From Bog-473 sp963850095 (GTDB taxonomy: Bacteria > Actinomycetota > Acidimicrobiia > Acidimicrobiales > RAAP-2): a DNA stretch of 64,000 nucleotides. Shown here in pieces: positions 35,772 to 43,798 of the stretch (position 1 is the stretch's first letter; the number at the start of each line of letters is the position of its first letter). The translations under genes and the position numbers were made by a program. The stretch lies in NCBI GenBank assembly GCA_963850095.1, contig CAWKJX010000012.1, forward strand, positions 379,972 to 443,971. The letters are read 5' to 3'. The notes beneath the pieces were generated by a model, which searched no databases, was not told where the DNA came from, and saw only the letters and a list, made by a program, of their open reading frames with translations.

Positions 35772-35786
35772 CGATCGCTCTAACTT
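35763..35786. promoter_or_regulatory. 24-bp palindromic operator candidate (TetR)
   Basis: Perfect 8-base arms AAGTTAGA and TCTAACTT surround ACGATCGC, which itself contains the palindrome CGATCG. The site lies 17 bases before the P450 start and overlaps its predicted -10, between the divergent TetR and P450 genes. By form and place it is a convincing TetR operator. Confidence 0.65.
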
Positions 35787-35803
35787 GAGATGAGGCACGC
35801 ATC

Positions 35804-37000
35804 ATGGCCATGACCGGTTCCAGCGTCTATTACGACCCGTACGACGTGGAAATCAACGCCGATCCCTACCCCGCTTACGCACGACTTCGGGAAGAGGCGC
35901 CGATCTATCACAACGACCGCTACGACTTCTGGTTCCTCTCCCGGCACGAGGACGTGGCCAAGGCCTTCGTGAACTGGAAGGTGTTCACGAGCACCCACAG
36001 CGACATCCTCGACATCATGAAGGCGGACATCACCCTCCCCAAAGGCATCGTGATGTTCGAGGACCCCCCTGGGCATACGTCGCATCGGAGTCTCTTGTCC
36101 CGGGTCTTCACTCCGAAGCGAATGGCCGAGCTCGAGGACCAGGTGCGCCAGTTCTGCGTCCGCTGCCTCGACCCGCTGGTCGGTTCGGACGGCTTCGACA
36201 TCATTGCCGAGCTCGGCACGATGCTCCCGATGCGCGTGATCGGCATGCTGCTCGGCATCCCCGAGCAGGACCAGGTTTCCGTGCGCAACAAGACCGACAG
36301 GAACCTGCGGACGCAGCCGGGCCAACCGATGGTGATCGTGGAAGAGGAGGTGGGGAGCGGCGCCATGTTCGAGGACTACATCGAGTGGCGATCGAAGCAC
36401 CCCGCCGACGATCTCATGACCGTGCTGCTCAACGCCGAGTTCGAGGATGCCGACGGCACGTCGCGCACACTCACGCGCCAGGAGGTCACCACGTACACGT
36501 CCGTCCTGGCTGGAGCGGGGAACGAGACAACCGGGCGCCTCATCGGATGGCTGGCCAAGGTGCTGGCGGAGCACCCTGACCAACGTCGCGCCGTCGTGGA
36601 AAACCGAGCCCTTATCCCGAGCGTCATCGACGAGACCCTGCGCTTCGAGCCGACGGGCCACGCCACCGCCCGCTACGTCACCGAGGACATCGAGTACTAC
36701 GGGACCACCGTTCCCGCCGGAAGTCCCATCCTGCTGTCGATGGCATCGGCCAATCGCGATCCACGGCGCTTCGAGAATCCGGATCGCTTCGACATGTACC
36801 GCAAGGACATCCAACACATGACCTTCGGATACGGCCTCCATTTCTGTCTCGGTTCGCACCTGGCCCGGCTGGAGGGTCGGGTCGCGTTGGACGAGCTGCT
36901 GAACCGGTGGCCCCAGTGGGACGTCGACTACAGCGACATCAAGCTGGCGCCGACCTCGACCGTTCGTGGTTGGGAACGGATGCCGATCATCCTCCGCTGA
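35804..37000 (+). CDS. Cytochrome P450
   Basis: The 398-residue soluble bacterial P450 has the oxygen-activation helix AGAGNETTGRLIGW, the ExxR motif in DETLRFEP, and the haem loop FGYGLHFCLGSHLARLE with Cys348. It begins VYYDPYDVEINADPYPAY, the same style as its paralogue at 54816. It probably hydroxylates a hydrophobic substrate with electrons from a ferredoxin. The ATG at 35804 is followed by another at 35810. The 3' end overlaps the convergent lyase gene by 14 bases. The TetR gene and palindrome upstream suggest inducible control. Confidence 0.95.
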   Translation: MAMTGSSVYYDPYDVEINADPYPAYARLREEAPIYHNDRYDFWFLSRHEDVAKAFVNWKVFTSTHSDILDIMKADITLPKGIVMFEDPPGHTSHRSLLSRVFTPKRMAELEDQVRQFCVRCLDPLVGSDGFDIIAELGTMLPMRVIGMLLGIPEQDQVSVRNKTDRNLRTQPGQPMVIVEEEVGSGAMFEDYIEWRSKHPADDLMTVLLNAEFEDADGTSRTLTRQEVTTYTSVLAGAGNETTGRLIGWLAKVLAEHPDQRRAVVENRALIPSVIDETLRFEPTGHATARYVTEDIEYYGTTVPAGSPILLSMASANRDPRRFENPDRFDMYRKDIQHMTFGYGLHFCLGSHLARLEGRVALDELLNRWPQWDVDYSDIKLAPTSTVRGWERMPIILR

Positions 37001-37895
37001 GACGCGCCTTGTGCAGCGTGTTGGCGGCCAGGCGCATGTGGGCGGCGTCGACCAACTTGCCGTCACGCCCGATGGCGCCCACTCCCCCGGCCTCGGCTTC
37101 TCGATAGGTCGCCATGGCCTCCTCGGCCTCGGCCACCTCGGCGGGCGTGGGCGAGAACACCTCGTTGGCGATCGGCACCTGCCCGGGGTGGATGGCCCAC
37201 TTCCCGTCGAAGCCGAGCGCGCTGGCCTGCAGCGCTGAGCGCCGGTAGCCGTCCGGGTCCTGGTAGGCGGGAAAAGGTGCGTCGACCGCATCCACCAGAC
37301 CGGCCCGGGCCGCGGTGAGGACCTGCACGCGGGCGAAGTGCCAGAAGTCCCCGGGGTAGTCGACAACGGGGTCGAAGTTGCCGTCCACCCGCGCGTGCAA
37401 CGAGGCCGAGAGATCGCCCGCCCCGAAAATCAGCGCCTCGAGCCGGTCGCTCGACTGGGCGATCTCGAGCGCGTTGGCCAGGCCCTCCGCCTCCTCAATG
37501 AGCACCTCGAGCCCGATCTTGTGGGTGAGCCCGAGCTTGGTCTCCAGCTGGTCCAACAGGACGTCGACCCACCAGACGTCCCGAGCCCGACGCACCTTGG
37601 GCACGATCAGCACGTCGACGCAGTCGCGGGCGCCCGTGACGATCTCAATGATGTCGCCGTGGCACCACGGCGTATCGATGCCGTTGACGCGCACGGCGCG
37701 CACCGTGCGTCCCCAGTCGAGTCCCGTCAGCGCGCCGACGGCGATGGCGCGGGCCGATTCCTTCACTGCCGGCGCGCAGGCGTCCTCGAGGTCGAGGAAC
37801 ACGAGGTCGGCACCCGATGTCGGCGCCTTCTCGCACATGCGCTCGCTGCTGGCGGGCGTGGCGAGCTCGGAACGTCGGGCTCGGGGTGCGCGCAC
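36987..37895 (-). CDS. HpcH/HpaI (CitE-like) aldolase/lyase
   Basis: The 302-residue TIM-barrel protein is of the citrate lyase beta / malyl-CoA lyase family: ADLVFLDLEDACAPAVKESA with the metal-binding acidic stretch, RTVRAVRVNGIDTPWC, VLIVPKVRRARDV, LEVLIEEAEGL and KWAIHPGQV. Such enzymes cleave or form beta-hydroxyacyl-CoA bonds (malyl-CoA, citramalyl-CoA). The GTG at 37895 follows GAAGGAGGT, an excellent ribosome site, so I reject the longer frame. It is the last gene of the LLM-CoA transferase-lyase operon, which suggests a CoA thioester is activated, oxidised and then cleaved. Confidence 0.88.
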   Translation of the reverse strand: MRAPRARRSELATPASSERMCEKAPTSGADLVFLDLEDACAPAVKESARAIAVGALTGLDWGRTVRAVRVNGIDTPWCHGDIIEIVTGARDCVDVLIVPKVRRARDVWWVDVLLDQLETKLGLTHKIGLEVLIEEAEGLANALEIAQSSDRLEALIFGAGDLSASLHARVDGNFDPVVDYPGDFWHFARVQVLTAARAGLVDAVDAPFPAYQDPDGYRRSALQASALGFDGKWAIHPGQVPIANEVFSPTPAEVAEAEEAMATYREAEAGGVGAIGRDGKLVDAAHMRLAANTLHKARLSGG

Positions 37896-37905
37896 GGTAC
37901 CTCCT

Positions 37906-39102
37906 TCAGATCGTCCCGGCCGCACGCAACGCGTCGAGCCGCTCGGGGCTGAGGCCGAGGAGGCCACCGTAGACGGCATCGTTGTCGGCACCGACGCTTC
38001 GGCCGAGATGCTCCACCCTTCCCGGGGTGTCGCTCATGTGCGCGACGGGCGCCTGCACTGTCATGGGCCCCAGGTCGGGGTCGTCCACCTTGATGAACGC
38101 GCCCCGTGCCCGTAGGTGCTCGTCCGCCATGAGCTGCGGTGCGTCGTAGACGGGCGCGCCAGCCACGTCCAGCCGTTCGAAGACGTCCATGACCTCGTTG
38201 AGGGTACGGGCCTGAATCCAGTCGGCGATGATGGTGTCAAGCTCGACCGCATGGCGCTGGCGTCGCTGTGGGTCCACGTACTCGGGGTCGTCGACGAATT
38301 CTGGTCGATCGATCGCACGGAACAGACGGAGCGCTGTGTTCAATGACGCACTCGAAATGGCGACCCAGTGATCGTCCGAGGTGCGGTACGCATTGCGCGG
38401 CGCACTGGCCGGGAGCAGGTTGCCGATGCGGCCCATCACCGTGCCCAGGTGGTTGAAACTCAGTGTCGAGGTCTCAATGAGGCGGGCCAGCGGATCAATG
38501 AGGTTCACGTCGATCAGCTGGCCCGAGCCGCCGTGCACGTCGCGGTGGTAGAGCGCCATCATCACGGCGGCCGCCGCCGTCTGAGACGCCACGCCGTCGG
38601 CCAGGAAGAAGGGGGGCAGCGTCGGCGGCCCATCGGACTGGCCGGTCACGTGGGCGAACCCGCTCATCGCCTCGGCCAGCGTCCCGAAACCGGGCCGGTC
38701 GCTCTTGGGGCCACCGAGGCCGTAGCCGGTGACATGGAGATAGACCAGGCGCGGGCAGCGCGGGCGGACTGATTCGTAGTCGAGTCCCCACTTGGCCAGC
38801 GCGCTGGGACGGTTGTTGATCACGAGCACGTCGCTCACCTCGAGCAACTGGGTAAACAGTTCCTGGCCGTCGGAGCTGCGCAAGTCGAGCGTCACACACT
38901 GCTTGTTGCGGCCCACGCTCTTCCAGAACAGGCCGATGCCGTCCTTCTGGTCCCCCCAGGTGCGCAAGGGATCGCCGGCGCCCGGCTGCTCCACCTTGAT
39001 CACCTCGGCCCCGAACTCCGCCAGCACGGTGGCCACCAAGGGCCCGGCCGCCAGCGTGGCGGCGTCGACGACGCGGAGGCCATGCAGCGGTCGATCGGCC
39101 AT
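37906..39102 (-). CDS. CaiB/BaiF family CoA transferase
   Basis: The 398-residue type III CoA transferase has PLHGLRVVDAATLAAGPLVA, ADFGAEVIKVE-type AEFGAEVIKVEQPGAGDPLR, KQCVTLDLRSSDGQELF and VTGYGLGGPKSDRPGFGTLA. In this last segment the catalytic Asp of the family is expected (GPKSDRPGF). It moves CoA from a donor thioester to a carboxylic acid. The ATG at 39102 lies 1 base after the LLM monooxygenase stop, and the lyase follows after 10 bases. The substrate is unknown. Confidence 0.92.
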   Translation of the reverse strand: MADRPLHGLRVVDAATLAAGPLVATVLAEFGAEVIKVEQPGAGDPLRTWGDQKDGIGLFWKSVGRNKQCVTLDLRSSDGQELFTQLLEVSDVLVINNRPSALAKWGLDYESVRPRCPRLVYLHVTGYGLGGPKSDRPGFGTLAEAMSGFAHVTGQSDGPPTLPPFFLADGVASQTAAAAVMMALYHRDVHGGSGQLIDVNLIDPLARLIETSTLSFNHLGTVMGRIGNLLPASAPRNAYRTSDDHWVAISSASLNTALRLFRAIDRPEFVDDPEYVDPQRRQRHAVELDTIIADWIQARTLNEVMDVFERLDVAGAPVYDAPQLMADEHLRARGAFIKVDDPDLGPMTVQAPVAHMSDTPGRVEHLGRSVGADNDAVYGGLLGLSPERLDALRAAGTI

Positions 39103-39103
39103 G

Positions 39104-40462
39104 TCAGCCGCCAAGGGCGCCCGCGGGACGCTCGAGCCCGAGGTGCTCGCGCAGTGTGGTCCCGCTGTATTCCTTCCGGAACACGCCGCGGCGCTGCAGC
39201 TCGGGCACGACGAGGCGGACCACGTCCTCGTAAGCACCCGGGGAGTGGGTGGCGGCGATCACGAAGCCATCGCAGGCCCCGCTGTCGAACCAGGCTTCCA
39301 TCTGGTCGGCGATGTCGGGCCCGGTGCCGACGAACCGCGGCCCCTGCAGCAGCGTGGCCCGGTGGCCGGCCAGGTCGCCCAGCGTCACGGTGTCGCCGCC
39401 GATGTGCTTCTTGATGTTCTGGACGAGGCCGCGTATGCCCGACACGGACTCGATGAGCTCGTCGGTGATGGGGGCATCGAGCGACAGGCCCGAGAAGTCG
39501 TAATTCATGAGCTCGGAGAGCAGCGTGAGCGAGGCCATGGGGTCGACCAGGTCGTTGAGAAAGAGCTGCTCGCGCTCCTCGGCGTGGACCTTGGACTCCC
39601 CGACGACCGTGTAGACCATCGGGCACATGCGGACGGTGTCGGGGTTGCGCCCTCCCTCGCCGATCTTCTCCTTCTGGTCCTTGTAGTGCGAGCGGGCGAT
39701 CTCAATGTCGGGGTCGCCGGTGAAGATGAGCTCCGCCCAGCGCGCCGCGAACTCACGGCCGCGGCCCGACGAGCCCGCCTGCATCAACACAGGGCGCCCC
39801 TGCGGGCCACGGGGCACGGTCAGAGGCCCGCGCACGTCGAACCACTCGCCGTCGTAGTTGAGCTCGTGCACCTTGGAGGGGTCGGCGAACAGCGGCGTCT
39901 CGCGGTCGAGCACCAGTGCATCGTCCTCCCACGTGTCCCACAGGCCGGTCGTCGCCTCGAGGAACTCGTCGGCGCGGTCGTAACGGGCGTCGTGCGGAAT
40001 GGCCTGCTTGAACCCGTAGTTCTGTGCCTCGCTGTCGTTGACCGACGTGACGACGTTCCAGGCGGCGCGCCCGCCCGAGACGTGGTCGAGCGTGGCAAAG
40101 GTGCGGGCCACGTGAAACGGCGTGTAGTAGGTCGTGGAATAGGTGGCCCCGAGGCCGATGCGGCTCGTGACGGCGGCGGAGAGGCCGAGCACGATGCTGA
40201 GGTCGAGCTTCACCGGCCGCGCCCCCGTGCGGACGGCCTCGGCGACCGACCCGCCGTAGATGCCGGGCATGGCCAGACGGTCGTCGTAGAAGAGGAGGTC
40301 GAAGCACCCCTGCTCGAGCGTCCGGGCCAGCTTCTCGTAGTAGCTGGCGGTGAGGAATCCGTGCTCGGTGGCCGGGTGGCGCCAGGAGCCGGCGTAGACC
40401 GTCGCATTGCCGGCTTGCATGAAGCCCACCAGGGCCATCTGGCGTTTCGGGCTGTGGGTCAT
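39104..40462 (-). CDS. Flavin-dependent monooxygenase, NtaA/SnaA/DszA family (LLM)
   Basis: The 452-residue protein fits the long LLM group typified by nitrilotriacetate monooxygenase and DszA: YYEKLARTLEQGCFDLLFYD, TYYTPFHVARTFATLDHVSG, GRAAWNVVTSVND and GPQGRPVLMQAGSSGRGREF. These enzymes use FMNH2 from a separate reductase; the FMN-reductase-like gene at 56792 is the only candidate in this window. It heads the operon with the CoA transferase and lyase. It is divergent from the GntR gene, with only about 19 bases between start codons as annotated. Confidence 0.92.
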   Translation of the reverse strand: MTHSPKRQMALVGFMQAGNATVYAGSWRHPATEHGFLTASYYEKLARTLEQGCFDLLFYDDRLAMPGIYGGSVAEAVRTGARPVKLDLSIVLGLSAAVTSRIGLGATYSTTYYTPFHVARTFATLDHVSGGRAAWNVVTSVNDSEAQNYGFKQAIPHDARYDRADEFLEATTGLWDTWEDDALVLDRETPLFADPSKVHELNYDGEWFDVRGPLTVPRGPQGRPVLMQAGSSGRGREFAARWAELIFTGDPDIEIARSHYKDQKEKIGEGGRNPDTVRMCPMVYTVVGESKVHAEEREQLFLNDLVDPMASLTLLSELMNYDFSGLSLDAPITDELIESVSGIRGLVQNIKKHIGGDTVTLGDLAGHRATLLQGPRFVGTGPDIADQMEAWFDSGACDGFVIAATHSPGAYEDVVRLVVPELQRRGVFRKEYSGTTLREHLGLERPAGALGG

Positions 40463-40481
40463 GGCGTCCCCTTACTTACTA

Positions 40482-41183
40482 ATGGCGCGCCACGGGACAT
40501 TAATATGTAATATTTCAGATATCAAACTGATTTCGACCACCGTACGGGCCCAGGCGGCCAACGAGTTGCGCGACCGGATTTTGACGGGCCGGCTGCAGCC
40601 GGGCGATCGCCTCGACCTCGACCAGCTGACGGCGGAGTTCGGCATCAGTCGCACACCCATCCGCGAGGCGCTGCTCGAGCTGTCCTACGAAGGGCTGGTC
40701 GCCATCACGCCGCGCAGTGGCATGGCGGTCATCGGCATCACACCCCAGGACGCGGTGGACAACTTCGCCGTCCTGGCGGCGCTGGCCGGCAAGGCAGCGG
40801 AGATGGCGACGACGCGCATCGCGTCCGACGAGTTGGACGAGCTACGGGTGCGGGCCCGCGCCATCGACGGGTCCGATGACGTCGTCAGGGCCAACCGCCA
40901 TTTCCACCGCGCCATCAACCAGGCTGCGCGTTCGCCGCGCCTGCTGACCTATCTGCGCCAGGCCGTGCGCGTGGTGCCGGGCAACTACTTCGAGCTGTTC
41001 CCCGAGCAGGCGGAGCGGAGCCGGCATGAGCATGCAGCTCTACTCGACGCCATGACGGAAGGCGACGCTCAGGCGGCTCGCACCATCATGGAATCACACG
41101 TGTTGACGGCCGGAGAAGCACTGGGCGATTGGTTGGCCACGGAACTTCGCCGCGGTGCTGGGGAAGCGGAGGAGCAGGGGTGA
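40482..41183 (+). CDS. GntR-family regulator (FCD type)
   Basis: The protein has a winged-helix domain (AANELRDRILTGRLQPGDRL; LTAEFGISRTPIREALLELS) followed by an all-helical FCD effector domain (RANRHFHRAINQAARSPRLL; EHAALLDAMTEGDAQAARTI). The start is uncertain: ATG 40482 gives 233 residues but lacks a ribosome site, and an AT-rich inverted repeat (AATAT-GTA-ATATT at 40502-40514) lies inside this reading, so translation may begin later at a non-ATG codon. It is divergent from the monooxygenase operon, its likely target. Its stop overlaps the next gene by four bases. Confidence 0.88.
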   Translation: MARHGTLICNISDIKLISTTVRAQAANELRDRILTGRLQPGDRLDLDQLTAEFGISRTPIREALLELSYEGLVAITPRSGMAVIGITPQDAVDNFAVLAALAGKAAEMATTRIASDELDELRVRARAIDGSDDVVRANRHFHRAINQAARSPRLLTYLRQAVRVVPGNYFELFPEQAERSRHEHAALLDAMTEGDAQAARTIMESHVLTAGEALGDWLATELRRGAGEAEEQG

Positions 41184-41602
41184 CGTCACAGCAGCTTTGG
41201 CAGTTGGTGGCCGACTCGCGCAATGGAGTCCTGGCCACGATCAACGAGGATGGCACTCCGCAGCTGTCGAATATCTACTACCTGTCAGACCCTTCCACCG
41301 GGATCGTCAAATTCTCCACCACCACGCTCAGGACGAAGGGGCGCAACCTCCTTCGGGACTCTCGAGCCACGCTCCACGTCGCGGGAAAGGACTTTTTCAA
41401 CTTCGCCGCGGTGACCGGAACGGCCACTCTCTTCTTGCCTCGTCTCGCCGATGATCCGGCCGTCGATGAGCTCTTTGAGATCCACTCCAAGTTGGGAGCG
41501 GCCACGGATCGCAGCGCATTCGGTGAGGAGATGTTGGCGAACAACCGGATGGCCGTCAGGCTCAACGTGGAGCGCATCTACGGACAGATCCTGGACCGCT
41601 GA
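41180..41602 (+). CDS. PPOX-class F420-dependent oxidoreductase
   Basis: The 140-residue split-barrel protein starts with GTG overlapping the GntR stop (GTGA). It shows the family pattern: LVADSRNGVLATINEDGTPQ, then SNIYYLSDPSTGIVKFSTTT, RTKGRNLLRDSRATLHVAG and FAAVTGTATL. Members of this group bind F420 or FMN and reduce diverse substrates in actinobacteria. Coupling to the GntR gene suggests it belongs to the same regulon as the divergent monooxygenase operon. Confidence 0.87.
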   Translation: MTSQQLWQLVADSRNGVLATINEDGTPQLSNIYYLSDPSTGIVKFSTTTLRTKGRNLLRDSRATLHVAGKDFFNFAAVTGTATLFLPRLADDPAVDELFEIHSKLGAATDRSAFGEEMLANNRMAVRLNVERIYGQILDR

Positions 41603-41670
41603 TGAAGCGGGGCGACCCCTCGCACTCGAAGGGAAGGCTCGGTTCCAGCTTGACGGAGCGCGCCGAGCGT

Positions 41671-42240
41671 TCAGACTGTGAGTGCCAGCCGGGCCCCCAT
41701 CAACAGGTCCTCCCCGCTCGGCGTGGCGTCCGGGTCCAGTAGCCACTGCACCATGTAGCCGTCCGACACAGCGATGAAGAACGAGGCGATCGACCGCGCT
41801 ATGTCGTCTGGAAGCTCCGGGACGACCGCCACAATGCCCTCGACGATGCGCCGGCGCATCTCCGCGTAGCCCTCGGCCAGGCGGACCCGTAGCGGATCGC
41901 TCCGTTCTGCCTGCGCCAGTGCCTCCACGAAGGCCACGAGGAGCGGCCGGAACTCCTGCGTCAGTTCGGTCATGGCCACCCAGGCCCGTTCCACGGCCAG
42001 GCGCGGATCGGTGTCCGGCGCGCCCACGGCACCGGCCAGGGCCAGCACCTTCTCGGTGTACTCGACGAAGACGTCGTCGAGGGCCTGCGCCAGCAGAGCG
42101 TCCTTGGACCCGAAGTGGTATCCGATGGAGCCGAGGTTCGTCCCTGACTCGGCCACCAGGTCGCGGGCCGTCGTCCGGGCGTAACCCCGAGTGACCAGAC
42201 ACCGCCGGGCCGCGGCCAGGAGTTCTTCCTTGTGTCCCAT
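41671..42240 (-). CDS. TetR-family regulator
   Basis: The 189-residue regulator has the TetR DNA-binding domain at the very N-terminus (ELLAAARRCLVTRGYARTTA; DLVAESGTNLGSIGYHFGSK) and a helical effector domain. It starts 63 bases from the divergent P450 at 42304. The gap contains two tandem ATAC-N4-GTAT palindromes, which are good operator candidates, so control of the P450 and of itself is likely. Confidence 0.92.
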   Translation of the reverse strand: MGHKEELLAAARRCLVTRGYARTTARDLVAESGTNLGSIGYHFGSKDALLAQALDDVFVEYTEKVLALAGAVGAPDTDPRLAVERAWVAMTELTQEFRPLLVAFVEALAQAERSDPLRVRLAEGYAEMRRRIVEGIVAVVPELPDDIARSIASFFIAVSDGYMVQWLLDPDATPSGEDLLMGARLALTV

Positions 42241-42267
42241 CGGTCAGGCGTCCCTTTCCGTTCCCCT

Positions 42268-42292
42268 ATACAAATGTATTATACAAGCGTAT
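42268..42292. promoter_or_regulatory. Tandem ATAC-N4-GTAT operators between TetR and P450
   Basis: Two 12-base inverted repeats, ATAC-AAAT-GTAT (42268-42279) and ATAC-AAGC-GTAT (42281-42292), lie one base apart in the divergent gap, just before the P450 start at 42304. The position and the duplicated form suggest binding of two TetR dimers. Confidence 0.6.
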
Positions 42293-42303
42293 ATTGCCTC
42301 AGC

Positions 42304-43683
42304 ATGGAAAGCACGCTCCCTCCCGGACCGAACTGGCCCCCCGCCCTGCAGGCGCTCGGCACGGTGAACCTGCCGCGCTTCTTGGAGTCGTGCCAGAAGC
42401 GCTACGGCGACCGCTTCACCGTGCGGCTCGGGCGCTTCGGCACCTTCGTGTATCTGGTCGACCCCGAGGACATCCGCCAGGTCTTCCGGGGCGACGACGC
42501 CGTGTTCCACGCCGGCGAGGCCAACGCTCCCTTCCTCGGTCGCGTCCTCGGCTCGTCTTCTGTGCTTGTCACCGACGACGACGTGCACCTGCGCCAACGC
42601 CGGCACCTCAGTGGGCCGTTCCACGGCGACTCCATCGCGCGCCTGGCCAGCGTCATGACCGACGTGGCGGCGGAGGAGATCGGCACGTGGCCCGTCGGCC
42701 GGCCTTTCCCCGTGCTCGAGCACATGCGGCGCATCACCATCGACGTGATCCTGCGCGCCGTGGTCGGCGTGCGAGGGGACGACACCACGCGCCTGGACGA
42801 GTTGCGCTCGACCCTGTCGGCCCTGGTCGACTTCGACCTGGTGAAGATGGCGCCGTTCGCGTACCCGAAGTTGGCCGACTTCTGGCCGTGGAAGGGTTAC
42901 AAGGACGTGCAGGCGAAGGCGGACGAGCTCCTACACGCCGAGATCGAGCGGTGTGCGGCCGATCCGGCGCTCGAAGAGCGGACCGACGTGCTGGCCATGC
43001 TGGTGCGCCACCGTGAGGAGGATGGCACCGCCATGACGGCGGACGAGATCCGCGACCAGCTCGTGACCCTGCTCTTGGCCGGCCACGAGACGACGGCGAC
43101 CGGCCTGTCGTGGGCTCTCGAGCGGCTGGTGCGCCACCCCGGCGTCCTGGCCCGGGCCGTGCGCGCAGCCGACGAGGGCGACGACGCCTATCTCGACGCC
43201 GTCGTGACCGAGAGCCTGCGCCTCCGCCCGGTCGTGCCCGACATCACCCGCAAGCTCGTGACAGACGTGACGATCGGCGAGGGCGACCGGGAGCTTCACC
43301 TGCCGGCCGGCACCTTCGTCGACCCCGCCATCTTCCTCGTGCTGCGCTCACCCAAGCACTACCCGGACCCGCTGATGTTCCGGCCGGAGCGCTTCGTCGG
43401 GCAGCGGCCCGACCTCAATGTCTGGATCCCCTTCGGCGGGGGCAGCCGCCGCTGCCTCGGCGCCGCCTTCGCCCTGACCGAAATGCGCGTCGTGCTGGCC
43501 GAGGTGCTGCGCCGCGTCGAGCTCGAGCCGACGTCGCGGCCGGCGGAGCGGACGCGGGTGCGCCATGTCACGCTGATCCCGCACAAGGGGGCCGTCGTCA
43601 CCGTGCGCCGGCGCCGTACCGCGGTCCCGTCGGCAATGGCCATTGCTCCTTCGATCACGACCCGGGTACCGACGCACGCCTAG
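42304..43683 (+). CDS. Cytochrome P450 (class resembling CYP4/CYP102-type architecture)
   Basis: The 459-residue P450 has a proline-rich N-terminus (STLPPGPNWPPALQ), helix I LLLAGHETTATGLSW, ExxR in TESLRLRPVVP, FRPERFVGQRPD and the haem loop FGGGSRRCLGAAFAL with Cys384. This is a different family from the two other P450s in the window. The ATG at 42304 is chosen, as the longer frame crosses the operator region. The C-terminal 24 residues (RRRRTAVPSAMAIAPSITTR onward) look like random extension and overlap, on the other strand, the remnant of a sulfatase gene, which suggests that a rearrangement replaced the natural stop. Confidence 0.93.
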   Translation: MESTLPPGPNWPPALQALGTVNLPRFLESCQKRYGDRFTVRLGRFGTFVYLVDPEDIRQVFRGDDAVFHAGEANAPFLGRVLGSSSVLVTDDDVHLRQRRHLSGPFHGDSIARLASVMTDVAAEEIGTWPVGRPFPVLEHMRRITIDVILRAVVGVRGDDTTRLDELRSTLSALVDFDLVKMAPFAYPKLADFWPWKGYKDVQAKADELLHAEIERCAADPALEERTDVLAMLVRHREEDGTAMTADEIRDQLVTLLLAGHETTATGLSWALERLVRHPGVLARAVRAADEGDDAYLDAVVTESLRLRPVVPDITRKLVTDVTIGEGDRELHLPAGTFVDPAIFLVLRSPKHYPDPLMFRPERFVGQRPDLNVWIPFGGGSRRCLGAAFALTEMRVVLAEVLRRVELEPTSRPAERTRVRHVTLIPHKGAVVTVRRRRTAVPSAMAIAPSITTRVPTHA

Positions 43684-43768
43684 TCCCGCCCACCGGGTTC
43701 CCGAAGCAGGCGAGCGCGTCCGCCCGCAGCTGGTCGGGCATGAACAGCAGCCGGTTCGGTCGGGACAC
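43655..43768 (-). pseudogene. Remnant of a sulfatase gene (N-terminal fragment)
   Basis: A GTG at 43768, preceded by GGGGAGG, opens a 37-codon frame. Its first 27 residues, VSRPNRLLFMPDQLRADALA and then CFGNPVG, match the start of formylglycine-dependent sulfatases (RPN-hydrophobic-DQLRADALGCYGNP), including the first metal-binding Asp. After this the similarity stops, and the frame ends inside the 3' end of the convergent P450. The catalytic Cys/Ser motif and the rest of the enzyme are missing, so this is a truncated relic. Confidence 0.65.
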
Positions 43769-43798
43769 GGCCTCCCCGCTCAGGCACGATGAGCCCGG

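Noticed and set aside
35780..37366. 528-codon open frame on the minus strand
   Set aside because: Lies over the P450 and the TetR operator region; biased composition and no motif.
38792..40510. 572-codon open frame on the plus strand
   Set aside because: Antisense shadow of the CoA transferase and NtaA-like genes, which have clear family motifs.
40502..40514. AATAT-GTA-ATATT inverted repeat as a separate operator feature
   Set aside because: Plausible for GntR, but it lies inside the annotated coding region because the GntR start is uncertain; kept only as a note in that entry.
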